From assembly GCF_002000055.1 (NCBI RefSeq), contig NZ_MVBD01000003.1, forward strand, positions 1 to 64,000: a DNA stretch of 64,000 bases. Reading direction: 5' to 3'. The stretch is from Marinicella sediminis. GTDB taxonomy: Bacteria; Pseudomonadota; Gammaproteobacteria; Xanthomonadales; Marinicellaceae. The position numbers and the translations under genes are program-made. The notes beneath the pieces are model-generated. The model did no database searches. It saw only the letters and a program-made list of their open reading frames with translations, and had not been told where the DNA came from. This document shows, piece by piece, positions 36,609 through 46,492 of this stretch. Position 1 is the first letter of the stretch. Every line of letters starts with the position of its first letter.

Positions 36609-37883
36609 TCAGCTCATCAATAAGTCGCGCAATGCGGCATAATCAGCCGGCATATCAACCGACAAATCCGGCAGACGGGCGCAATCAGCGATCGCTTGCG
36701 GCAAATCCAGTTCGGTGTCCAGGATCTCCTCCACCGCGGACTTGAATTTGGCTGGATGGGCGGTGCCCAGAAACACCCCGGTTTCGTCTGGCTGCAGGGA
36801 ATCATGCAAGCCCTGATAGGCCACTGCGGCGTGGGGTTCACTCAGGTAGCCCTGAGCAAACAGATGGCGCAGGGTGTCCGCGGTTTTTGCTTCATCCACC
36901 GCCAGGCCGGTTAACAGACTGCGGTCAAATTGACCTGATGTCATCAGGTATTCAATCCGGGGCCAGTTGTTGGGTCGGGACACGTCCATCGCATTGGACA
37001 GTGTTTCTACCGTGTTATTGGGCGACCACACACCATCCTGCAGGTAACGGGGTACGGTGTCGTTGAGGTTGGTGGAGGCGATGAAGCGCTTGATCGGGAG
37101 CCCCAGGGTTTTGGCAATGATACCGGCACACAGGTTGCCAAAATTACCACTGGGAACGGCCACCACGGTTTGATCGCGCTGTGCTGCCGGTAATTGTGCC
37201 AGGCCATCGAAGTAATAACAGATTTGCGCAAACAGGCGACTGACGTTGATCGAATTGGCCGAATTCAGGCCCACGGCTTGTACCAATTGTGGATCATCAA
37301 AACAGCTTTTTACCAGCTTCTGACAGTCATCAAAATCGCCCTCTATGGCCACCGTGCGGATGTTGCCGGACAAGGTGGTGAACATTTTTTGTTGTAGTTC
37401 ACTGATTTTGCCTTTAGGAAACAGGATGACCACCTCGATATTGTCCATGCCATGGAAGGCATGGGCCACGGCAGCCCCGGTGTCACCTGAGGTGGCGGTG
37501 AGGATGGTGATTTTTTGCTCGGTGGCAAAATGTTGCAGACAGCGGGCCATGAAGCGGGCGCCGAAATCTTTGAAGGCCAGGGTTGGACCGTGAAACAATT
37601 CCAGGCAATGTATATGATCTTCTACCTGAACAAGCGGTGCCGGGAAACTGAAGGTTTCTTCGATGATTTGTTGCAGGGCCTGGTCATCGATGTTGTCGCT
37701 GACAAAAGCCCTGAGGATGTGCTGATTGCGTTCAAGCACCGGCATGTTCAACAATTCATTGATGTTGTTCAATGGTGGAATGGAGCGTGGGAAAAACAAG
37801 CCGCGGTTGTTACCCAGTCCGGTTCTGACGGCAGTGGCAAAATCCACCACTTGTTCGGGGTCTTTGAGGTTATACAGTTTCAT
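36609..37883 (-). CDS. thrC: Threonine synthase
   Basis: This makes threonine from O-phosphohomoserine with PLP. The protein has about 424 residues from ATG 37883, which overlaps the thrB stop in an ATGA; the longer frame adds only residues from the thrB end. MKLYNLKDPEQVVDFATAVRTGLG is the typical N-terminus, GPTLAFKDFGARFMARCL holds the PLP lysine, and TATSGDTGAAVAHAF binds phosphate. It is the last gene of the thr operon. Confidence 0.96.
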   Translation of the reverse strand: MKLYNLKDPEQVVDFATAVRTGLGNNRGLFFPRSIPPLNNINELLNMPVLERNQHILRAFVSDNIDDQALQQIIEETFSFPAPLVQVEDHIHCLELFHGPTLAFKDFGARFMARCLQHFATEQKITILTATSGDTGAAVAHAFHGMDNIEVVILFPKGKISELQQKMFTTLSGNIRTVAIEGDFDDCQKLVKSCFDDPQLVQAVGLNSANSINVSRLFAQICYYFDGLAQLPAAQRDQTVVAVPSGNFGNLCAGIIAKTLGLPIKRFIASTNLNDTVPRYLQDGVWSPNNTVETLSNAMDVSRPNNWPRIEYLMTSGQFDRSLLTGLAVDEAKTADTLRHLFAQGYLSEPHAAVAYQGLHDSLQPDETGVFLGTAHPAKFKSAVEEILDTELDLPQAIADCARLPDLSVDMPADYAALRDLLMS

Positions 37884-38833
37884 GAGAGAATCCTCGCTCC
37901 TTCGGTATCTGCCTGACAAATGGCCACAAAGCCATCATCAGATTGCAGGTAGTGTTGTTTCAGCCACACCGCCTGAGCTTGCGCCGTGACCAGATCATCA
38001 CAGGCGGAAAACAGGGTAGGACCTGAGCCGGAGATTCCGGCGGCCAATGAGCCCATGCGCAGCAATTGTTGTTTGGTTTGGTTGAAGTTGGGTAACAGTT
38101 CAGCCCGGTAGGGTTCTGCCACTTCATCTTTCAGCAGGGCAAAGGCCAGGTCAGCATCCTGACGGTAACAGGCGCTGACAAAACCAGCCAGGTTTTGACC
38201 GAAACGAATCAGGGTGCTGCGGTCATACTGTTGTGGTAAACGCTCACGGGCAGCCTGGGTGCTGACAAGCACATCAGGATAGGCCAGTACCCAATAGATG
38301 TCTTCAAACAAAGGCACGGATACCGCCACCTGTTCAGCTTCACTAAGCATCAGCTGCATCCCGCCGAGAAAACTGGGGGCGACATTGTCAAAATGCACGG
38401 AGCCACTGATGGTGGCTTCGGCTTCACCCATCATACGCAACAAGGTTTGCTGATCAAAAGGTTGATCATAAAATGCATTGAGTGCCACCAGGGCAGCCAC
38501 CACTGAGCAGGCACTGGAACCCAGGCCGCTACAGACCGGGATGTGTTTTTTCAGCTTGATCACCATGGGCTGAGGTGTAATGCCCTGTTGTTGCAGCGCA
38601 GCTTCAAAGGTGCTGCGGATCTGCCACACCACATTGCGCTCAGGGTCATCTGGGAGGCGCGAAGCGTAACGACCTTTGAGGACAAAATGGCTGTCACCTT
38701 CAGTGGACTTGATGATCACCACATCGCCCAGCATCTGGCCATCAATGGGGGTCAGAGCCAAACCCAGGGAATCAAAGCCGACACTGACGTTGCCAATGGA
38801 AACCGGGGCAAATACTTTCACTTTTTTATTCAT
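37880..38833 (-). CDS. thrB: Homoserine kinase
   Basis: This phosphorylates homoserine. The protein has about 317 residues of the GHMP kinase family: an N-terminal FAPVSIGNVSVGFDSLG strand, PVCSGLGSSACSVVAALVALN as the ATP loop, and GSLAAGISGSGPTLFSA near the C-terminus. ATG 38833 begins 2 bases after the thrA stop. Confidence 0.96.
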   Translation of the reverse strand: MNKKVKVFAPVSIGNVSVGFDSLGLALTPIDGQMLGDVVIIKSTEGDSHFVLKGRYASRLPDDPERNVVWQIRSTFEAALQQQGITPQPMVIKLKKHIPVCSGLGSSACSVVAALVALNAFYDQPFDQQTLLRMMGEAEATISGSVHFDNVAPSFLGGMQLMLSEAEQVAVSVPLFEDIYWVLAYPDVLVSTQAARERLPQQYDRSTLIRFGQNLAGFVSACYRQDADLAFALLKDEVAEPYRAELLPNFNQTKQQLLRMGSLAAGISGSGPTLFSACDDLVTAQAQAVWLKQHYLQSDDGFVAICQADTEGARILS

Positions 38834-38835
38834 CG

Positions 38836-41283
38836 TCAATGCTCCTGTTCCCATGAAAGTGTTCTCAATAAATCACCAAACAAACCCGCTGCGGTGACTT
38901 CAGCTCCGGCTCCATAACCGCGGATGATGAATGGTTTAGGTTGGTAATACCGGGTGTTGATGGCCAGGGCGTTTTCGCCAGCTTCAATTTCATACAATGG
39001 ATGATCCGGACCTACTGACTGAATTTTGACGGCACAGCGTTGATCTTTGATGATGGCCACATAGCGCAATTTCTGGTGATTGGACTCGGCCTGATCAATC
39101 AACTGTTGAAACACCGAATCATGTTCCGGTAACCGGCGCATGAATTCATCACCATCCTCAATGGCGGCCAGCTCATCAGGTACCACCGGCTGCAGGTCGA
39201 CATCGCTGAGCTCCAGCGGCAAGCCTGCCTCACGGGCGATGACCAGTACTTTACGGGCCACATCCAGGCCATTGAGGTCTTCTGCCGGATTGGGTTCGGT
39301 GTAGCCCAGATCCCTTGCTTTGGCAGTGGCCGCTGATAAACTCAGGCCCTGGTGGATTTCACCAAAAATGTAAGACAAAGAACCGGACAAGATGCCCTCG
39401 AACTGCAACAACTCATCGCCGGCTCGCAACAAGCTTTGCAGGTTATCAATCACCGGCAAGCCGGCACCGACATTGGTTTCATACAAAAAACGGCGTTGTC
39501 TTTTGGTGGCCATGGCCTGCAGTTGGTGGTAATAGGTCAGGGTATCGGTGTTGGCCTTTTTGTTCGCAGTGACTACGTGAAAACTGGCTTGCAGATAATT
39601 CAGATAACTCATGGCAATGTCCTGATTACTGGTACAGTCAATGATCACCGGATTGGTCAGGTGGGCTTCGCGGACAAAGCCCTGAAGGCGCTCTAGAGAC
39701 AGACCCTGCCGGCAGGCCGCCAGTTGTTCCGGCCAGTTGCTCAGTTCAATGCCTTTGGCGTCCAACAGACATTGCCGGCTGTTGGCAATGCCCACCAGGT
39801 TCAGTTCGATGTCATTGTCCTTGAGCCAGGCTTGCTGGCGATTGATTTGGGCAATCAGTTCTTTACCAACGGTGCCACAACCGATCAGAAAGGCATCAAT
39901 GCGGGGTTTCTTGAGGAACAATTGTTGGTGACAAACCGCCACTGCATCATCAGCCCGTTTGGCCCTGACGACCGCCGATATGGAGCGTTCAGATGAATCC
40001 TGGGCGATGGCGATGATGTTAACGCGGGCATGTGATAAAGCCCCAAAAAACCGGCTGGCGGTGCCTTTTTGCTGATGCATGCGATCACCAATCAGGGTAA
40101 TGATGGCCAGGTTTTCCTGGCAGTCGACTGGTTCCAGCATGCCGTTTTTCAACTCCAGACGAAAGGACCGTTGTAAGTGTTTGACGGCCCGGTCTGCCTC
40201 ATCCCCCGGAACACACAAACTGATGCTGTATTCTGAGGATGATTGACTGATGAGGATCACTGAAATGTCAGATTCTGCCATGCTGGCAAACACCCTGGCA
40301 GCCATCCCGACCATGCCCTTCATGCCGGGACCAGCCACATTGATCATGGCCACATCAGACAATTTGGAAATGGCTTTCACGGCTTTGCCTTCGTCGGTGG
40401 TGGCTGAAATCAGGGTGCCGGGATGCTGTGGGTTGGTGGTGTTTTTGATGGCACAAATGATCTGGTGTCTGGACAATGGGGTAATGGTTTTGGGGTGCAG
40501 TACTTTGGCCCCGAAATAGGACAACTCCATGGCTTCCTGATATGACATGCGGGTGATCAGCTGGGCACCATCAACCAGCCGGGGATCGACTGAATAGATG
40601 CCATCCACATCGGTCCAGATTTCACAGCGCTCAGCGCCGGTACAGACTGCCAGTACCGCGGCAGAGTAATCTGAGCCATTGCGACCCAATAAGCACAAAT
40701 CTCCGTTCGGGTGACGGCCATAAAACCCCGGCATCACCGCCAGTTCTTCAGCATCGCCATAGTGACTTTGAAAGCGTTGCTGGCTGGTAACAATGTCGGC
40801 CACAGGCTCACCACTGTCATCTTCTGTGGTGAGGAACAGTTTGGGATCAATGACCGTCACCGGATGTTGACTGCGCAATAAGGCGGCCATCAGCAAAGTG
40901 CTGAACTTTTCTCCCACCGATAGGATTTGTGCAGCGGTGACCTCAGGACACTGGCCGATCATGGCACAACCCTGGGCCAGGGTGCGCAACTGATCCAGTA
41001 AACCTGAGGTTTGTTGCTGGCTGTGACTGACATCAAAGCCCTCACGCCAGCCTGCACAATCGGTACACAAGGTCAGCAGTCGTTGGCTGATGTCATCCAG
41101 TTGGGGGGTCAGATCGCTGCCCTGGCGAGCCAGTTCAATCAGTTCAACCAATGCGTTGGTGATGCCCTGGGGTGCTGAAAACACCGCTGCAACGGGTTCG
41201 CTGCGGAGTTCGATGAGCTCAACCACTTGTTTAAATTTGGCTGCTGTGGCCAGCGATGAGCCACCAAATTTCATGACTTTCAT
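38836..41283 (-). CDS. thrA: Bifunctional aspartokinase I / homoserine dehydrogenase I
   Basis: The protein has about 815 residues from ATG 41283 and carries out the first and third steps of threonine synthesis. Aspartokinase occupies about 1-290 (MKVMKFGGSSLA; LGRNGSDYSAAVLA), followed by two ACT regulatory domains to about 455 (MKGMVGMAARVFASMAESD; IGDRMHQQKGTASRFFGAL). The dehydrogenase runs from DAFLIGCGTVGKELI to the end (TTANKKAN-like VVTANKKAN; EPNPAEDLNGLDVARK). Thr feedback is expected through the ACT domains. It lies behind the thrL attenuator. Confidence 0.97.
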   Translation of the reverse strand: MKVMKFGGSSLATAAKFKQVVELIELRSEPVAAVFSAPQGITNALVELIELARQGSDLTPQLDDISQRLLTLCTDCAGWREGFDVSHSQQQTSGLLDQLRTLAQGCAMIGQCPEVTAAQILSVGEKFSTLLMAALLRSQHPVTVIDPKLFLTTEDDSGEPVADIVTSQQRFQSHYGDAEELAVMPGFYGRHPNGDLCLLGRNGSDYSAAVLAVCTGAERCEIWTDVDGIYSVDPRLVDGAQLITRMSYQEAMELSYFGAKVLHPKTITPLSRHQIICAIKNTTNPQHPGTLISATTDEGKAVKAISKLSDVAMINVAGPGMKGMVGMAARVFASMAESDISVILISQSSSEYSISLCVPGDEADRAVKHLQRSFRLELKNGMLEPVDCQENLAIITLIGDRMHQQKGTASRFFGALSHARVNIIAIAQDSSERSISAVVRAKRADDAVAVCHQQLFLKKPRIDAFLIGCGTVGKELIAQINRQQAWLKDNDIELNLVGIANSRQCLLDAKGIELSNWPEQLAACRQGLSLERLQGFVREAHLTNPVIIDCTSNQDIAMSYLNYLQASFHVVTANKKANTDTLTYYHQLQAMATKRQRRFLYETNVGAGLPVIDNLQSLLRAGDELLQFEGILSGSLSYIFGEIHQGLSLSAATAKARDLGYTEPNPAEDLNGLDVARKVLVIAREAGLPLELSDVDLQPVVPDELAAIEDGDEFMRRLPEHDSVFQQLIDQAESNHQKLRYVAIIKDQRCAVKIQSVGPDHPLYEIEAGENALAINTRYYQPKPFIIRGYGAGAEVTAAGLFGDLLRTLSWEQEH

Positions 41284-41320
41284 AGGTTTTCCTTGTTGTG
41301 GGGATGTGCTCCCCTGAAAC

Positions 41321-41356
41321 AAAAAAGCCCGTGAGCTGATTCCAGGTCACGGGCTT
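41321..41356 (-). terminator. Attenuator terminator of the thr operon
   Basis: On the minus strand the GC-rich stem GCCCGTGA/TCACGGGC (41347-41354 with 41327-41334), extended by A-U pairs, is followed by six U residues at 41321-41326. It lies between the leader peptide and thrA and is the attenuation terminator. Confidence 0.9.
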
Positions 41357-41375
41357 TGTCAGTTATGTTAACGAA

Positions 41376-41438
41376 TCAGCACATGACCATTGGATGCCTG
41401 GTGGTAATGGTGGTCGTTGTGTTGGTTCGGTTTTGCAT
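41376..41438 (-). CDS. thrL: thr operon leader peptide
   Basis: This 20-codon frame has seven Thr codons plus one Ile, eight of the nine codons from 5 to 13 (T-N-T-T-T-T-I-T-T), and stops at 41376, 20 bases before the attenuator. Stalling at Thr codons under threonine or isoleucine starvation would block the terminator. An in-frame ATG three codons upstream could extend it slightly. It is too short for normal ORF calling and has no strong ribosome site. Confidence 0.88.
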   Translation of the reverse strand: MQNRTNTTTTITTRHPMVMC

Positions 41439-41493
41439 GGCACCCATGTTATTGAGTTTGCCATGGAATTACAAGGGGTCAGCTCACATCCGT

Positions 41494-44400
41494 TTAAAAA
41501 ATGTCCAGTGACAGGCCCAAACTGAAGTCGCGGCCTTTGGTGAACGAGCGGGTGATTTCACTGCCTTGCAGGAACAGGACCTCATCATCCAGCAGGTTTT
41601 TGGCTTTGAAGCTCAGTTTCCAGCGACCGGCAAACGCATGGGTGTAGACAAAGTCGACCTGTTGAAAGGGTTGCTCATAAATGTCCGGGCTGCCCGATGT
41701 GCCGGCTTCTGAAATCCGTTCACCAAACTGATTGAACAACAAGGATGCACTGATGCCACGGTCTTTGTTGTCATAACCAAACTGCAGGTTGACCACGTAG
41801 GGAGATTGTCCCTGCAGTGGACGGACGTTATTGGTCTGTCCTGACGGACCATTGGTGTCCAGTTGGATTTCCGAATCGATGTAAGCGTAGTTGGCACTGA
41901 CATAAAAGTCAGCAAAGCGGTCGCCAATGAATGAAAAGTCTTTATAAACTTCCAGTTCTATACCGGCATTTTCAGCCGCCAGGGCATTTTGGAAGCTGAT
42001 GATGTTGGATGATCCAGGCAGGATGGTGACTTCAATGGGTTGAGTGAATTCCTTATAGAACAAGCTCAAAGACACAAATTCACCGGGTGAAAAGTATTTG
42101 TCCCAACGCAGGTCATAATGGGTGATTTTGCCTGCCACCAGATCCGGGTTACCGATCACGTTGCGGTTGAGGACCGGGTCTTTGAACTGGGCCGGTGACA
42201 ATTCTTTGAAATCTGGACGGGTGGCAGTTTCAGAATAATTGAAACGAAATTGATGTGATTCATTCATGATCCAGGTGGATGAAAAGGCCGGGAACCAATC
42301 GTCATCTTCTAAACTGGCGGTGATTGGACTTTGGTCGGGGTCAAACAACCTGAAAGTGGTCACTGATTGAGCAAAGGTTTCACGTCTGGCACCCAGGGTA
42401 AAGCGCAGGTTGTCCCGATAAGCGTAATCCATACCAAAATAAGTTCCTTTGATGTCCAGATTGGCAAAATAGTTATCGGTGGCGCGGGTCACTTCAATCA
42501 GCTGGTAGCCATTGGGTGCTATGAATGTGGGATTAAGGATTTCACTCAATGGATCTGAACGGTCTGCCTCATTGGCCAGGGGACCGGCGTCATCAAATAC
42601 AAACCGCCTGATGTCTGAGTTGCGTTCTTTTTTCACCCAGTTGTGACCAAATTGGAACAACAAATCATGGTGGTTGCCAAAGGTCAGGGGAAAGTCAAGG
42701 TCATAGCGGATGTTGCGGCTTTCATCAACCAGTTCACGGAATACCCTGGAGTTTGAATCATTGCGGGAGGAAAACACAAAATCGCCTTCATCACGTTGGT
42801 CATACCGATATATGCGGTTGTCCGGTTCCGCAAAAGTGGCTTCTGAATCGGTGAATTGCCAGTTCAGTTTGAGGTTGCCGAGCTGTTGATAACTGTGTTC
42901 CCCGAAAACCTGGGTAGAGCCCAGCTCCCGTTCGGTCCAGCGTAATTCATAGATTCTTCTGGAGTTACCCAGGTCTTCATTGAAACCTTCGGCAATTTCG
43001 GCAAAATCCTGGGTACTGCGCAGTAACATGTAATTGGCATTCAACTCATGCTGATCGTTGAACCTGATGCCAGATGTGATGAATCCGCTGGCGCTGATGT
43101 CACGACTGGTGGTGGTTGATACTTCTTCACTTTCCAGCCCCAGCTGATCGCCTGATGAGACGTTATAGCTGCGACGCAGCTCAGAACGGGTGGCAAAATC
43201 GTTGCCGTATTCGAGGGCTGCCGAGAATCCCAGCGTGGGTCCTGATGCCAGGTCAAAACGCATGCCGCCGGCGGCATCGAAACCCAGGCCTGGATCGATG
43301 TCAGCCAAACGCAGGTCATAGTTGCTGTTCAGCGACTCACCAAATAGTTCCAGTTCTTCTGGGGAGAAGCCACCATCAAAGAAAGGGTTATTGGGTCTCA
43401 GCTCGGTGTCCCCTGCAATGGCGTCTGCCAGAACCTGAGGTAAGGCCCTGGAGCCGTCATCACGGCCGGTCCAGTCATCACTGCCACCTTGGTATTTCAA
43501 GCCTTCTTTACCGGTGGTTTGCGTGTTGTGCCCGTAGGAAAGACCGAAGTTCAGGAAGTTTTCTTCAGGGACATTGATGGTTCTGAGCACCACTGAACCA
43601 CCACCAAACTCCGCTGGCAGGTGGGATGAATAGCCTTTTTGTACCTCAATGCTTTCGATGATGCTGGTGGGAAATAAATCCAGTGGCACCACGCGCCTGG
43701 TGGGGTCTGGGCTGGGTAGGTTGGCGCCGTTGAGCAAGGTGCTTGAATAGCGTTCACCCAAGCCACGGATGAAGATGAACTTACCGTCCACCAGGGTCAG
43801 TCCGGTAACCCGCTTCAGGGCGCCGGCGACGTCTGAATCACCGGACTTGGAAATCTGTTCCATACTCAGGTAATTGGCCACCGAATTATTGGCCCGACGC
43901 TCTTCGAGAACAGAAGCCAGGGAGCCTTCGATGAATGGTTCAACCACCACAAACTCTGGCAGCTCAGCGCCAGCCGGAGTCAATTCGATGTTGATTTCAT
44001 GGCCTTCTTTGCTGGTGACTTCCACCTGGTTTTTGATTTGACTATTGAACTGCGCATGCAGCACACTGATGTTATATGTGCCGGCATTCAATTCAGTGGT
44101 GAAACGCCCTTGTTGATCAGTGACCACATGTTCAGCTATACCCGACAAATAGACCTTGGCACCTACCACCGGAGATTGGTTTTCGGCATCGGTGATGAGT
44201 CCGCTCAGGGTCACCGGGTAGGTTTCCTCAACCTCACTGGCTGATTCCTGAATCAGAGTTTGGGCATCGATGGAGCTTTCTACATCAACCAGCGGATCGG
44301 TATCACCTTTGACCTGGAAATCAATCAGCAATTGCAGGATTTCATCCTTACTGGTGGACAGCTCGTATTGATACAACGCGTTACCTTCGGCAGTGAACTG

Positions 44401-44613
44401 CAGGGTGTGATCACCGGGTGGTAGTGCAAAACGCACCAGTCCGGATGTGTCTGTTGTGCCCAATGTCTGGGCTTGGCTGCTGACTTCAATTTGACTCAAG
44501 GGATTGCCTTTGAGGAACACATAAACGGCGATGTTGGCATCGGTTGCCCACAAGGCAGAACTGCACCACATCAGGAGCAGTGAAAAACCGGTCTTTTTCA
44601 TGATAGTCTTCAT
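41494..44613 (-). CDS. TonB-dependent outer-membrane receptor with two N-terminal regulatory-like domains
   Basis: The 1039-residue outer-membrane transporter has a signal peptide ending ALWA. Two beta-sandwich, carboxypeptidase-regulatory-like domains (about 26-105 and 132-212: SGLITDAENQSPVVGAKVYLSG) are followed by a TonB-box-like stretch PEFVVV, a plug (about 235-350: GALKRVTGLTLVDGKFIFIRGLGERYSS) and a 22-strand barrel ending SLGLSLDIF. It is the last gene of the Ton operon, so it is energised by the co-encoded TonB-ExbBD. The cargo is unknown. Receptors with such N-terminal domains include Oar-like proteins, one of which is needed for protein secretion in Myxococcus. Confidence 0.93.
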   Translation of the reverse strand: MKTIMKKTGFSLLLMWCSSALWATDANIAVYVFLKGNPLSQIEVSSQAQTLGTTDTSGLVRFALPPGDHTLQFTAEGNALYQYELSTSKDEILQLLIDFQVKGDTDPLVDVESSIDAQTLIQESASEVEETYPVTLSGLITDAENQSPVVGAKVYLSGIAEHVVTDQQGRFTTELNAGTYNISVLHAQFNSQIKNQVEVTSKEGHEINIELTPAGAELPEFVVVEPFIEGSLASVLEERRANNSVANYLSMEQISKSGDSDVAGALKRVTGLTLVDGKFIFIRGLGERYSSTLLNGANLPSPDPTRRVVPLDLFPTSIIESIEVQKGYSSHLPAEFGGGSVVLRTINVPEENFLNFGLSYGHNTQTTGKEGLKYQGGSDDWTGRDDGSRALPQVLADAIAGDTELRPNNPFFDGGFSPEELELFGESLNSNYDLRLADIDPGLGFDAAGGMRFDLASGPTLGFSAALEYGNDFATRSELRRSYNVSSGDQLGLESEEVSTTTSRDISASGFITSGIRFNDQHELNANYMLLRSTQDFAEIAEGFNEDLGNSRRIYELRWTERELGSTQVFGEHSYQQLGNLKLNWQFTDSEATFAEPDNRIYRYDQRDEGDFVFSSRNDSNSRVFRELVDESRNIRYDLDFPLTFGNHHDLLFQFGHNWVKKERNSDIRRFVFDDAGPLANEADRSDPLSEILNPTFIAPNGYQLIEVTRATDNYFANLDIKGTYFGMDYAYRDNLRFTLGARRETFAQSVTTFRLFDPDQSPITASLEDDDWFPAFSSTWIMNESHQFRFNYSETATRPDFKELSPAQFKDPVLNRNVIGNPDLVAGKITHYDLRWDKYFSPGEFVSLSLFYKEFTQPIEVTILPGSSNIISFQNALAAENAGIELEVYKDFSFIGDRFADFYVSANYAYIDSEIQLDTNGPSGQTNNVRPLQGQSPYVVNLQFGYDNKDRGISASLLFNQFGERISEAGTSGSPDIYEQPFQQVDFVYTHAFAGRWKLSFKAKNLLDDEVLFLQGSEITRSFTKGRDFSLGLSLDIF

Positions 44614-44662
44614 TTTATTCGGTATGGATTAAACCGGCCTGTTGGTCAGGCTGGCGCTGGTG

Positions 44663-45811
44663 TTACTGACATCGCCAGGGTTCATCGGCACAATCGGCCA
44701 TGATTTTGCGGACTTCAACGGCTTTCTGGAATAACTGGGTGTCAGTGATTCTGGCCAGGTATTGTTCTGCCAGTTCATAATCACCCACTTTGAATAACGC
44801 ATAAGCCAGGGCGTACTGGATGTGTTCATCCTGATCAACCCGAACCCGTTTGATGTCCTGTTCCATGGCGGCCGCTTGTTCATAATTTTCCAGTTCAATC
44901 AGCAAGCCCAGTCGTTGTTTGAACTTGGTTTCCTGGTCTTCAATCTGGCTGTTAAGGGTCAGCGCCAGGTGCCGTTGACCGGCCCGGCGATACAGTTCAG
45001 CGGCTTCACTCAGCAGGCTGTTGTCGGTCAGCGCCAGGTGGTGGACCAGTTTGGCTGCAGCATGAAATTTCTGATCACTGATGTAGGTAGCGGCCAGGGC
45101 TTTACTGACATCTGCGTCCTGAGGAAATTTAAGTTTGGCCCGTTCCAGAAAACGCAAGGCCAGAATCAGGTTTCCGGAAGCCCGTAGGGCATTGCCAATG
45201 GCCACATAATCAGTGGCACCGGCCTGGTGTTGTTCGAGGTATTGTTGACCCAATTCTGCTGCGGTTGAATTCAAGCCCAATTCAATCAGGTAAAATATTT
45301 TACGTTGTGGAAAGGAAGCGTCTTCAGTGAAGATCAGGCTGGCCTGATCCATCACCGCCAGGGCCATTTCATGTTGCTTTAATAACCAGTGAGATTGCGC
45401 ACGCATGTGATATACCGATGGAATCCGGGCCACGGCATCACCGGCACCACCCAAGGCTTCAATGGCCAGTTGGTATTGTTCAAGAGCAAAGGCGGACTGA
45501 GCCAGATAAACATGAATCACGGCATCCACTTCCCCCAGTTTTTTGGCTTCCTGAAAGGCGTCAATGGCTGGCTGATGCTGACCCTGACGCACTTTCAACA
45601 AGCCGGTCAATACATGAAACCGCTGCAGATCCAGCCCTTCTTCAGCAAGATCAACCTGACCCAATGCCCGTTCTGCGCGCTCCAGGTTGTTGTCTTTGAG
45701 CATCAGTGATGCCAGTTCCAGGTGATTGACTTCATCCGGGTTGTCCTGGTCTTGTGCCTCAACCTGCATACTCAGGACCATCAGGCAGGCCAACAGCCAA
45801 TTATTCTTCAT
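44663..45811 (-). CDS. TPR-repeat periplasmic protein of the Ton operon
   Basis: The 382-residue protein has a signal peptide ending VEA-QDQ. At least six TPR-like helix pairs are visible (LASLMLKDNNLERAERALGQ, LLKVRQGQHQPAIDAFQEA, AYALFKVGDYELAEQYL). This fits the TPR subunit commonly found after TonB2-type genes in Vibrio and Shewanella clusters. It probably mediates protein contacts between TonB and the receptor in the periplasm; the exact partner is not known. Confidence 0.88.
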   Translation of the reverse strand: MKNNWLLACLMVLSMQVEAQDQDNPDEVNHLELASLMLKDNNLERAERALGQVDLAEEGLDLQRFHVLTGLLKVRQGQHQPAIDAFQEAKKLGEVDAVIHVYLAQSAFALEQYQLAIEALGGAGDAVARIPSVYHMRAQSHWLLKQHEMALAVMDQASLIFTEDASFPQRKIFYLIELGLNSTAAELGQQYLEQHQAGATDYVAIGNALRASGNLILALRFLERAKLKFPQDADVSKALAATYISDQKFHAAAKLVHHLALTDNSLLSEAAELYRRAGQRHLALTLNSQIEDQETKFKQRLGLLIELENYEQAAAMEQDIKRVRVDQDEHIQYALAYALFKVGDYELAEQYLARITDTQLFQKAVEVRKIMADCADEPWRCQ

Positions 45812-45835
45812 GGGTTTCTCAAATTCTCTGATGCA

Positions 45836-46492
45836 TTAACTCAAATCAAACCGAATGCGTTGCTTGGCCCATGATTTGACTGATTTGCCTTGATACTGAG
45901 CTGGTTCAAAACGCCAACTGTTGATGCCTTGCATGGCCACTTCATCAAATACCCCGTCAGGAAATGATTCAACAATCTTCACCTGCTCAATTTCTCCGGT
46001 GATGCCAATCAACAACGAAAATACCACATACCCTTCAATGCCTTTGGCACGGGCTCTTGGGGGGTAAACCATGGGCGCCTGCCACACTGCTTTGGGTGAT
46101 TGGTCGACGGTGTCATCGGTCATGATCACACCATTGCCGCCACCGAGGATGTCGCCATCCAGGCCAGCCAGACCGTCCATAGAAAAATCAGGCAAGCCCA
46201 GGTCCAGACCGCTCAGTGAACTGTTCAGCCCAAGCAGTGGCGTTGGCGGTGCCGGTCGTGAACGTTGGGGTTTGGGCTTGGGTTTGGGCTTTTTGATTTC
46301 CTGCTTGGCAGGTGGTTTTTGTTTGGTGATTTTGATGTTTGAACCCTGCGCGTCTTTTGCCTGGTCCATTAAGTTATCTGAATCATTGATCAGTACCACC
46401 GTACCCAGTACCAACACGGTACCAAAGACCATGGATCCCATGGCCGCCAGATTGCGTTTTATTTTTTCTTGCCTTAACATGTTTTTGCTCAT
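45836..46492 (-). CDS. tonB: Energy transducer TonB
   Basis: The 218-residue TonB has an N-terminal membrane helix (about 17-36), a Lys/Pro-rich periplasmic linker (KPKPKPKPQRSRPAPP), a Gly/Leu/Asp-rich segment, and a C-terminal TonB domain from about residue 125 (MVYPPRARAKGIEGYVVFSLLIG; SWRFEPAQYQGKSV). The ExbD stop and TonB start overlap at 46492. It passes proton-motive energy to the receptor. Confidence 0.92.
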   Translation of the reverse strand: MSKNMLRQEKIKRNLAAMGSMVFGTVLVLGTVVLINDSDNLMDQAKDAQGSNIKITKQKPPAKQEIKKPKPKPKPQRSRPAPPTPLLGLNSSLSGLDLGLPDFSMDGLAGLDGDILGGGNGVIMTDDTVDQSPKAVWQAPMVYPPRARAKGIEGYVVFSLLIGITGEIEQVKIVESFPDGVFDEVAMQGINSWRFEPAQYQGKSVKSWAKQRIRFDLS

